A model generated the notes under the pieces. The model did not search any database, was not told the DNA's origin, and was given only the letters and a program-made list of their open reading frames with translations. A stretch of 64,000 nt of DNA from the NCBI GenBank assembly GCA_039707655.1, contig CM077668.1:65365086-65429085 (forward strand). The letters are read 5' to 3'. Every line of letters starts with the position of its first letter. Within the stretch, counting starts at the first letter, position 1. A program made the translations under genes and the position numbers. Of the stretch, positions 55,887 to 64,000 are shown one piece after another. The stretch comes from Elymus sibiricus (taxonomy: Eukaryota > Streptophyta > Magnoliopsida > Poales > Poaceae).

Positions 55887-57495
55887 ACATGATCGACGGT
55901 GTCTTGTGCCACACGATTGCCGAGATGGTGATCAGAAGCTTTTGGTTAATTTCTCCTTTGCACAATTAGAAATTAACAATAGCTAGTTATTTTACTAATC
56001 AGTGTTGTCTCGTTTGATTGCAGACCTTCTACAGGTGTGAGGAGGGACACGAGGAGGAGACGGCACAGGTTATCGATAGCGAGTGCAGGCGCCTACTACA
56101 AAACTTACGGCACGAGGCTTGAGCGCAGGCTGTTCGAGACTAGTACGCCACGCGTGGTATTAAGAAGGACAAGGCGTCGTGCCGGGCTAAGTTTCTGAAG
56201 AAGGATCAGTACATGAAGGTAATTAACTATTCTTAAGGCATTGTACTTAGTTTCCTTGATTTGATTCATAGGCGTAGCGCTCAAATTTCTCTTTACTAAC
56301 TTAGGTGCCCCCGAGATGGTGTGCGGATAAGATGGATTGTTGGGAGGCGTTGGTGGATGAGTGGTGCACAGGCCGCTGGCGAGCCATCCACGACAATGCC
56401 AAGGACCGGCGTGCCCAAATGGTTGGTGTGCCACACCATCAAGGCAGCGCCAACTTATTTCAGTTCGGGCGGAACTGGGTATGTGGTTTGCTTCATGATT
56501 CATGCAAATCATTCTTCATGCTAGCTTGAGCCCTTTACTAATACTTTGTTCCTCTCTTTTAGGCGGGATACAATAACACGGAGGTGCCAGAGGTTTACGA
56601 CCTCTATGCGATGGCCCATACTGCCTTGTACAAGAAGGTCAAGGCATTCTCTGAGGCTGACCTCGATAATCCAGAGAACTTCACCAACATCTCCTCCCAC
56701 CACAAGCTCGTGAGGTACAGAGATGAGGGGAAGGCGAGGAAAGGGGAGGACTTTAACCCAAGCCAGCATCCCTTTGATCCAGAGCTAGAGATGATATCTG
56801 GTGGCGGGAGGCCCCATGGCTCGATAGCCATTGGAGATGGACTTATATGTTGTCCTCGCACTCTCCCGGAGATCAAGGCGCGCCAAACGAGCTCCTGTCC
56901 TGAGATAAGGCCTCATCCATGGCCAGTCGATCTTGCCATCGAGGTAAGTTATACGGACTCAGATATCTTTCCTCCATTACATTGTGTGTGTGCCCATCCA
57001 TAATTAAAATGCTAACGAGGAGTGGTGTTGCAGGCTGCTCTGCATAAAGAGTGAGAGAGACAACCCAGCCGCTTCTGGAGGAGAGGGACCGGCTGGCGGC
57101 GGAGAGGGAACGGCTGGCGGAGGAGAAGACGGCTAGGTTGTTGGAGGAGGAGAGGGCACGGAATGATGCGTCTCACCGGGCCATGTACGAGCTCCTCGTG
57201 GTAAGTTTCTTATGCAATTTAGCCAAATCATGCACGTAATATGTTCGTTTCATTACTAACCTATATGACTGACTCGTCAAAACCAAATGTGCAGTCTATG
57301 TGTGAGAAGACCGGTCAGACCCCTCCGCCGATGCCGGTCATTACTAGAGCGGGAACGGTGAGTTTCATTTGAATGGTCATTAGTTACAAGTCTTAACATT
57401 TGAGTGTCATCATGCTAACGAGACTTTGCAAATGATCTTTGGTGCAACATAACTCCGAAGCCACATCGCACAACCCGACGAACCCCGATGCTTGA
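55887..57495 (+). pseudogene. Second CACTA gene, TnpA-like (plant transposase 24-type)
   Basis: Probable DNA-binding accessory protein acting at the subterminal repeats. Coding segments alternate with short introns having GT..AG borders: about 55887-55930; 56024-56219 with RCEEGHEEETAQVIDSECRRL and, in the same exon, two nonsense codons near 56119 and 56140; 56305-56479 with WCADKMDCWEALVDEWCT and GRWRAIHDNAKDRRAQ; 56564-56943 with EVYDLYAMAHT; then a Glu/Arg-rich coiled coil at about 57051-57200 (ERDRLAAERERLAEEK); 57295-57358; and a last exon ending at TGA 57493-57495. The order and the WEALVDEW..G.W block are as in the conserved region of En/Spm accessory proteins. Exon limits are estimates. 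Confidence 0.7.
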
Positions 57496-57607
57496 CCTCC
57501 GGTAAGTTTTCTCTATTATGCCACATACTTAGCTTATTTTCCCCAAAAAAGACATACTTATATAGCTAATTATCCTCCAAAATGACATAATTAGCTTATT
57601 TAGTCCA

Positions 57608-58058
57608 TTTCTTCTTCTTCTTCTTCTTCTTCTTCTTCTAGTCTTCTTCTTCTTCTTCTTCTTAGCTTATTTTCCCCAAAAAAGACATACTTAGCTAATT
57701 ATCCTCCAAAATGACATAATTAGCTTATTTAGTCCATTTATGACATAATTAGCTTATTCGTTTCAAAAATGGCATAATAACCTTGGTAACCTCATAAATG
57801 TCATATACTTAGCTTATTTTCCTCCAAAATGACACAATAAGCTTAGTTAGGTCAAAAATGGCATAATTACCTAGGTTAGCTCTAAAATGACACAAACAAG
57901 CAATAAGAAGAAGAAAAACAAGAGGATAAAAGGAAAGAGAAGAAAAACTCTTCTTCTTCTTCTTCTTCTTCTTATTCTTCTTCTTGTTGTTGTTCTTCTT
58001 CTTCTAGTCTTCTTCTTTTTCTTCTTCTTCTTCTTCTTCTTCTTCTTCTAGTCTTCTT
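57608..58058 (+). repeat. TTC-rich simple repeats in CACTA G
   Basis: Two (TTC)n blocks, about 57608-57662 and 57951-58058, separated by AT-rich repeats of CATAATTAGCTTATTT. They are the reverse complement of the (GAA)n tract at the other end of the same element. Confidence 0.9.
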
Positions 58059-58334
58059 CTTCCAACTTTCTTATTTCCCATTTTGCAGATTTGATTCACT
58101 TCACGGAAGCTTGCATTGATGGAGTGCTTGTGTTTACTTTTTGTTTTGATTTTGTATCCATGAACAATGTGAAACTTGCTACCTATGGATGAAACTATTG
58201 TAATATGGTGAAACTTGCACATTTTGTTTTGGTATATCTGTTGGATGATCATATCCATATGGCAGGGATATAGTTTCTTATGTGTTGGATATCATATACT
58301 TGCTGTGAAACTTGCACATACTGTTTGCCCTTTG

Positions 58335-58336
<2 letters not shown>

Positions 58337-58401
<65 letters not shown>
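58337..58401. repeat. (AT)n microsatellite
   Basis: About 31 uninterrupted AT dinucleotides in the 3' part of CACTA G. Confidence 0.97.
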
Positions 58402-58402
<1 letters not shown>

Positions 58403-58465
58403 TATATTTGCTGTGAAAATGCTTGGATATAACAAAAAACAGAATAAAAAGGGGCAATACAGGCA

Positions 58466-58981
58466 CTTTGCCGTCTGCCAGCGGACGACAAAGGTGCCAC
58501 GTGGCAGCAACCTGTGCAACCTGGGAGTACTGGGTCTGACCCATTTGGTCATTATGTCGTCCGCTGGCAGATGGCAAAGGCGAGTAGTTCTTTGCCGTCC
58601 GCAAGCAGACGGCAAAGAAAAAGAGCGGCAGACGGCAAAGAGCATGGAGGAGTGACGTTATGCCATGGGTCTGCTGACGTCAGGAAGCAGACGGCAAAGG
58701 GGAGAGCACGTTTGCCGTCCGCCGGCAGACGACAAAGTCTCCCGTTAGCCATATAACCTGGCTAACGTCTATTCTTTGCCGTCCACTTTCTTTGCCGTCT
58801 ACTTGGCCAGGAAAGCTGACGGCAAAGGTCTTTGCCGTCCGCTGTACGAATGCAGACGGTAAAGAAGCTCATTACCGTAGCTTCTAGTGCCGGAAGCGTT
58901 TGCCGTCTGCGGCAGACGACAAAGACCTTTGTCGTCTGCTTTCTGGTCCTTTGCCGTCTGCCAAGGCAGACGGCAAATCAA
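58466..58981 (+). repeat. Right subterminal repeat region of CACTA G
   Basis: A dense array of TTTGCCGTC(C/T)GC and GCAGACGGCAAAG in both orientations, extending to the terminal repeat. Palindromic pairs such as CTTTGCCGTCTGCC...GGCAGACGGCAAA are frequent. Confidence 0.88.
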
Positions 58982-58999
58982 CTGATTCCTGTAGTGTAA

Positions 59000-59712
59000 T
59001 AAAATAAGTGCATTACATAAGGTTGACACGCAGGTCATTAAAGTGACAATCATATGGCTCCAGCCATCATGCCGAATCATGACACGCAGGTCATGTTAAT
59101 TTACATTGTATAGTCATCTCATACATAATCGAATTAATATGAGAACTGCTATACCACATCACATGCACATCCTGCAAAACCAAGTTAGACGCCTCTAATC
59201 GGTTTATGCAAAATTTCATTTTACGTGGCTTCTAAGGTTTCGAAACAAACCGAAGCTACCAACGTCCATCATCAAATATGATTATTCAAGTCGCTAGATT
59301 AACTTTACGGGGTGTATGAAACACGAGATAATAAAATCTCGAGCGCCATACTGAACTTCGTCATACGCATGACCCCCGTGCAGATCATATCTGCATTGCC
59401 CTTTAGTCTGCGAAATTTCATCTTTCTCTCTAACTATGGTGGAATTTAATGAACTGTTAGCACTTCGTTGATCAATCAGGATCGCGGATTGCTAGAACTT
59501 TGAAACTCCACCATGCTGTTATCAAGATTAGAAATATGCAAATTCCAGGGAAGCAACAAGAACATCGGGTAACAGATTTCATCTGCTACCCGCACAAATA
59601 ATTTTCAGTAATAGAACTCATCTACTACAAATTATATTGTGCAATACCCATACATTTCTATGTATTCTAGATCATAACCTGCATCTACGCATAGCACGGC
59701 TCATGATGCCAC
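59000..59712 (-). other. Primer-site-proximal internal DNA of Copia B
   Basis: Collinear with about 16510-17234 of element A. It is noncoding and ends with GCTCATGATGCCAC, the complement of the primer binding site, directly before the right LTR. Confidence 0.7.
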
Positions 59713-60407
59713 TGTAGGAGAACGCAGCAGAAAACAAAAATTTTCTGACCTACGCACCAGCCCACGACCACTATGGAGACTGCATACAAGGTTTGATCTT
59801 TTCGTTACCGACTCGTAGCGCAGCGGAAGTAGAGTCGATGACAATCGGCGGTGCAGATCCCCACAGCTAGGATTTTACAACCTCCCAACCACGTGTATGT
59901 ACTCCCTCGTCAGCTCACCGGACGGATCTCCGGGCAGCCCTTCGGGAGGCCTCGGGACAGTCCCTCGGATAGTCCCACCGGACGGATCCACGGACAGCCC
60001 TTCGGGAGGCCTCTGGACAGTCCCTCAGATAGTCCCACTGGACGGATCCTCGGACAGCCCTCCGGGAGGCCTCTAGACAGTCCTTCGGATAGTCCCACCG
60101 GACGGATCCTCGGACAGCCCTCCGGGAGGCCTCACGGACAGCCCTTCGGGAGGACCCCCGAAACACGGACAGTAACTCGGACAGCCTTAGGGAGGACCCT
60201 CGAACAGCCCCTCGGGCAAAAAGATTGAACCTACAACCTCTCTACGGGGTTGCACACATACGGTGTCATCTAACCGGCAGGGCTTCGCCGTCCAGAACTA
60301 GTTCCCACCGGAACCCAGACATCCTTTCGGCTCTACGAAACTATTTCGCTGGGAGGGAGAGAAGAAGGCCAGATCATGCATGGCTTGTGTATGTTGAGAA
60401 AGAGTGT
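59713..60407 (-). repeat. 5' LTR of Copia B (right, cut by Angela E)
   Basis: Starts TGTAGGAGAACGCAGCAG on plus and matches 33251-33953 of the left LTR, including the 60 bp minisatellite at 59917-60135. The rest lies beyond element E, outside the window. Confidence 0.85.
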
Positions 60408-62270
60408 TGTTGGAAATATGCCCTAGAGGCAATAATAAATTAGTTATTATTATATTTCCTTGTTCATGATAATCGTTTATTATCCATGCTATAATTGTAT
60501 TGATTGGAAACTCAAATACATGTGTGGATACATAGACAACACTGTGTCCCTAGTAAGCCTCTAGTTGACTAGCTCGTTGATCAAAGATGGTTAAGGTTTC
60601 CTAGCCATTGACATGAGATGTCATTTGATAATGGGATCACATCATTAGGAGAATGATGTGATGGACAAGACCCAAACTGTAAACGTAGCATTTGATCGTG
60701 TCAGTTTATTGCTATTGTTTTCTGCATGTCAAGTATCTGTTCCTTTGACCATGAGATCATGCAACTCACTGACACCGGAGGAATACCTTATGTGTATCAA
60801 ACGTCGCAACGTAACTGGGTGACTATAAAGGTGCTCTACAGGTATCTCCGAGGGTGTCTGTTGGGTTGGCATGGATCAAGACTGGGATTTGTTACTCCGT
60901 GTGACGGAGAGGTATCTCAGGGCCCACTCGGTAATACAACATCACATTGAGCCTTGCAAGCAAAGTGACTAAAGAGTTAGCCACAGGATCTTGTATTACG
61001 GAACGAGTAAAGAGACTTGCCGGTAACGAGATTGAACTAGGTATAGTGATACCGACGATCGAATCTCGGGCAAGTAACATACCGAAGAACAAAGGGAATA
61101 GCATACGGGATTAACTGAATCCTTGACATAGAGGTTCGACCGATAAAAGATCTTCGTAGAATATGTAGGAGCCAATATGGGCATCCAGGTCCCGCTATTG
61201 GTTATTGGCCGTAGAGGTGTCTCGGTCATGTCTACATAGTTCTCGAACCCGCAGGGTCTACACACTTAACGTTTGGTGACGATTAGTATAATTGAGTTAT
61301 TATGTTGGTGACCGAAAGTTGTTCGGAGTCCCGGATAAGATCCCGGACATGACGAGGATCTCCGGAATAGTCCGGAGGTAAAGATTGATATATGTGATAA
61401 TAGTGTTTTGATCTCCGGAAGAGTTCCGAAGTTCACCGGAAGGGGTTCCGGATGTTTACCGAAGTGTTCGGGTGCAGCAACACTTTATATGAGCCAAAGG
61501 GATAAAGCCCACAAGGTATTGGAAAGTGCAAAAGTAGTTTTGCTGCCGCGTAAGCGGTACTACCGCTTGGTGAAGCGGTACTACCGCCGGAGCGGTACTA
61601 CCGCTTGTGTGAAGCGGTACTACCGCCCAAGCGGTACTACCGCTTGTGTGAAGCGGTACTACCGCTTGTGCGCGGCTGTGCACGGTTCGGCAGGGATCCG
61701 AGTTGGACTCTTTCCCTGCGGGCCAAACCGACCTTGTGCGGGCAAAACCGACCCGGAGGAGGCTTTTACTCCAAGTTTAGACCCCAAGGCTCAACATATA
61801 AATAGAGGGGCAGGGCTAGCACACGGGACACATCAGGATTTCCCAAGCCGTGTGCCGGCAACCCTAGCCCTCTAGTTCCTCCGTCATAATCTCCGTAGCG
61901 CTTGGCGAAGCCCTGCAGAGATTGTTCCTCACCACCATCACCACGCCGTCGTGCTGCTGGAACTCAACCACTACTTCACCATCGCTCGCTGGATCGAGGA
62001 GGTGAAGGCGTCATCAAGCCGTACGTGTGTTGAACGCGGAGGTGCCGTCCGTTCGGCACTAGATCGGAAGGATCGTGATTGGATCGCGGGACGCTCGGCG
62101 ATTTGGATCGCGAAGACGTTCGACTACATCAACCGCGTTTATTAACGCTTCCGCTTAGCGATCTACAAGGGTATGTAGATTCACTCTCCCTCTCGTAGAT
62201 GCTCATCACCATGGATAGATCTTATGTGTGCGTAGGAAAATTTTTGTTTCCCATGCAACGTTCCCCAACA
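60408..62270 (+). repeat. 5' LTR of Angela E
   Basis: 1863 bp, TGTTGGAAATATGCCCTAGA to CAACGTTCCCCAACA. A TATAAATAG promoter motif lies near 61797-61805. A palindrome array lies upstream of it. Confidence 0.93.
61554..61665 (+). repeat. Six-copy palindrome array GCGGTACTACCGC in Angela E LTR
   Basis: Exact copies start at 61554, 61575, 61592, 61614, 61631 and 61653, that is spacings of 21, 17, 22, 17 and 22 bp. Each 13-mer is a near-perfect palindrome with C at the centre. The array ends about 130 bp before the TATA box. Confidence 0.95.
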
Positions 62271-63544
62271 GTGGCATCATGAGCTAGGTCTATGCGTAGA
62301 TGAGATCTCGAGTAGAACACAAACGAGTTGTGGGCGTGGGTGTATACATATTGCTTGCCGTTACTAGTTGATACTTGATTCCGCGGTATTGTGAGATGAA
62401 GCGGCCTGGACCGACATTACGCGTACGCTTACGCGAGACTGGTTTCACCGCTGCGTGCACTTGTTGCATAAAGGTGACTGGCAGGTGTCTGTCTCTCTCA
62501 CTTTAGTTGAATCGGTTCAATGAAGAGGGTTCTTTTAGAAGATCAAAAAGCAATCACTACACCACGTTGTGGTTTTGCGTAGGTAAGAACGGTTCTTGCA
62601 AACCCGTAGCAGCCACGTAAAATTTGCAACAACAATTAGAGGACGTCTAACTTGTTTTTGCAGGGTATGTTGTGATGTGATATGGCCAATTACATGATGA
62701 GATATATGTGATGTATGAGATGATCATGTATTGTATAGAATATCACGACTTGCATGTCGATGAGTACGGCAACTGGCAGGAGCCATAGAGTTGTCTTTAA
62801 TTATTGTATGACCTGCGTGTCAATCATTAAGCGCTATGTAATGCTTTACTTTATCGCTAAACGTTAGCTATAGTCGTGGAAGCAACAGTCGGCGCGACAA
62901 CCTTATGGCGACACGTTGATGGAGATCAAGATGATGGAGATCATGGTGTCATGCCGGTGACGATGGAGATCATGCCGGTGCTTTGGAGATGGAGATCAAA
63001 AGCACAAGTTCATGGCCATATCATGTCACTTATGATTTGCATGTGATGTTAATCCTTTTATGCATCTTATTTTGCTTAGGACGACGGTAGCATTATAAGG
63101 TGATCCCTCACTTAAATTTCAAGATAAATTGTGTTCTCCCCAAGTGTGCACCGTTGCGAAAGTTCGTCGTTTCGAGACACGCCGTGATGATCGGGTGTGA
63201 TAGACTCTACGTTCGCATACAACGGGTGTAAGCCATGTTACACGTGCGGAACACTCGGGTTAAACTTGACGAGCCTAGCATGTACAGACATGGCCTCGGA
63301 ACACAAGAGACCGAAAGGTCGAACATGAGTCATATAGTAGATATGATCAACATGAAGATGTTCACCATTGAAACCACCTCAACTCACGTGATGATCGGAC
63401 TTGAGTTGGTGGATTTGGATCATGTTACACTCGAATGATCGGAGGGATGTCAATTTGAGTGGGAGTTTTTTAAATATGATTAACTAAACTCATTATCTAA
63501 GAACAATAGTCTAAGTTGTCTTTGCTATATTTATGTTGTAGATC
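62271..63544 (+). other. Primer site and leader of Angela E
   Basis: GTGGCATCATGAGCT follows the LTR and corresponds to the (diverged) initiator methionine tRNA primer site seen also in A and B. The remaining leader is noncoding. Confidence 0.75.
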
Positions 63545-64000
63545 ATGGCTCGCGCAGTAGCACCCCTGAATTTTAATGCGTTCCTAGAGAAAACTAAGTT
63601 GAAAGATGATGGAAGTAACTTTGTGGACTGGGCCCGTAATCTAAGGATTATCCTTACGGCTTCCCAGAAGGCTTATGTCCTTGATGCACCGCTTGGTGAT
63701 CCACCCGCTCCAGTTGAGTCTCTAGACGTTGTGAACGCCTGGCAGGCTCGTTCTGATGATTACTCAATAGTTCAATGTGCAATGTTGTATGGCTTAGAAC
63801 CGGGACTTCAAAGACGTTTTGAACGTCATGGAGCATATGAGATGTTCCAGGAGTTGAAGTTTATCTTTCAGAAGAATGCCCGGATCGAGAGATATGAGAT
63901 CTCCGATAAGTTCTATGCTTGCAAGATGGAGGAGAACGGGTCTATCAGTGATCACGTGCTCAGAATGTCTGGGTACTCCACCCGTCTGGCTGAGTTAGGG
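63545..64000 (+). CDS. Angela E gag, N-terminal part, open to window end
   Basis: An uninterrupted frame of 152 codons starting MARAVAPLNFNAFLEKTKLK and cut by the window end. This is the N-terminal gag of Angela-type Copia elements, with NFVDWARNLRIIL corresponding to the conserved W-x-x-x-x segment and ERYEISDKFYACKMEE to the central helices of the UBN2/Retrotran_gag fold. The zinc knuckle and pol would lie downstream. The absence of stops suggests a comparatively intact copy. Confidence 0.88.
   Translation, partial: MARAVAPLNFNAFLEKTKLKDDGSNFVDWARNLRIILTASQKAYVLDAPLGDPPAPVESLDVVNAWQARSDDYSIVQCAMLYGLEPGLQRRFERHGAYEMFQELKFIFQKNARIERYEISDKFYACKMEENGSISDHVLRMSGYSTRLAELG

Larger units (their letters stand above)
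50090..58996 (+). mobile_element. CACTA DNA transposon G
   Basis: Terminal inverted repeats CACTACTGGAATCAG (50090-50104) and, at the other end, CACTACAGGAATCAG (inverted, 58982-58996), with one mismatch. The 3 bp target duplication TAA is at 50087-50089 and 58997-58999; the empty site GCTAATAAAATAAG is in A near 16508. Subterminal repeats of TTTGCCGTC(T/C)GC and its inverse are at both ends. It encodes a TNP2-type transposase and a second TnpA-like protein, both broken in this copy, so it could move only with help. Confidence 0.95.
33251..60407 (-). mobile_element. Copia element B, sister of A (right end beyond the window)
   Basis: The left LTR is 33251-35368 and the right LTR starts at 59713, with the primer site (GTGGCATCATGAGC on minus) just before it, so the element lies on minus. 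Internal DNA is 35369-35506, 45699-50089 and 59000-59712, collinear with the internal region of A. It is interrupted by Gypsy F, CACTA G and, in the right LTR at 60408, Angela E. The remaining right LTR and the second target duplication lie outside the window. Like A it has no readable pol apart from an RNase H remnant. Confidence 0.85.
60408..64000 (+). mobile_element. Angela-type Copia element E, 5' part only
   Basis: A 5' LTR at 60408-62270, a primer site from 62271, a 1.27 kb leader and an open gag. The element runs off the window. It is inserted in the right LTR of Copia B after AGTGT (60403-60407), the expected first target duplication copy. The LTR starts TGTTGGAAATATGCCC, unlike the TGATGG start of the two solo LTRs. 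Confidence 0.92.

Noticed and set aside
58215..58655. Tyr/Ile-rich frame in the CACTA 3' region
   Set aside because: Runs through an (AT)n microsatellite and subterminal repeats.
61554..61665. CRISPR-like array of regularly spaced palindromes
   Set aside because: Spacers are too short and themselves repeated, and it lies within a plant LTR; eukaryotic context excludes CRISPR.
1..64000. A cellular gene, defence system or biosynthetic cluster
   Set aside because: Every recognisable protein in the window belongs to a transposable element, so I do not claim a new host system.

Overview
This window is nuclear intergenic DNA of a large-genome grass, most likely a Triticeae species (wheat, barley, rye or Aegilops group). 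The evidence is the repeat content: an Au-type SINE, Angela/BARE-type Copia LTRs starting TGTTGGAAATATGCCC and ending CAACGTTCCCCAACA, an Athila-lineage Gypsy element with a tRNA-Asp primer site, a CACTA element with TTTGCCGTC subterminal repeats, and a Mutator-like element. I see no intact host gene. Nearly every coding frame belongs to a transposable element, and most are broken.

Layout. Bases 1-6185 hold the right end of a putative Helitron carrying an Au SINE, the left end of another Helitron, an LTR-like fragment, AT-rich degenerate DNA, and a 1.7 kb Mutator-like element (3758-5486) with about 210 bp inverted repeats and a perfect 9 bp target duplication. A 5'-truncated LINE (minus strand, 6186-30322) was split by Angela-type Copia element A (minus, 6430-29815, target duplication CTGCG). 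Element A received two Angela-type solo LTRs (8155-9924 plus, GTGCC; 12227-13968 minus, GTCAT) and Copia element C (plus, 19138-29731, GTTAT). Element C contains GC-rich Copia element D (minus, 20443-25743, CTCCT). Bases 30337-33250 are unclassified AT-rich and low-copy-looking DNA.

From 33251 onward lies element B, a sister copy of A (minus). It is interrupted by Gypsy element F (plus, 35507-45693, TGTAT), CACTA element G (plus, 50090-58996, TAA) and Angela element E (plus, from 60408 to beyond the window). A and B serve as empty-site references for each other: most insertions in one can be checked against uninterrupted sequence in the other.

Order of events: LINE, then A, then C and the solo LTRs, then D; independently B, then F, G and E. 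D is young (four differences seen between its 402 bp LTRs) and has one in-frame stop in reverse transcriptase. F has about 28 LTR differences in 1.5 kb and several coding breaks. G encodes a TNP2 transposase and a second TnpA-like protein, both with stops or frameshifts. E has an open gag reading frame as far as the window reaches.

Most worth a second look: an intronic 95 bp-arm hairpin just upstream of the CACTA transposase start; a promoter-like hairpin plus TATA module of the Gypsy LTR repeated inside the element before an extra ORF, with three exact copies of the polypurine-tract motif; a strand-biased excess of GGAA throughout Copia element C; and phased palindrome or G-box arrays upstream of the TATA boxes of Angela LTRs. 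All boundaries come from reading the sequence by eye; no database search was run.
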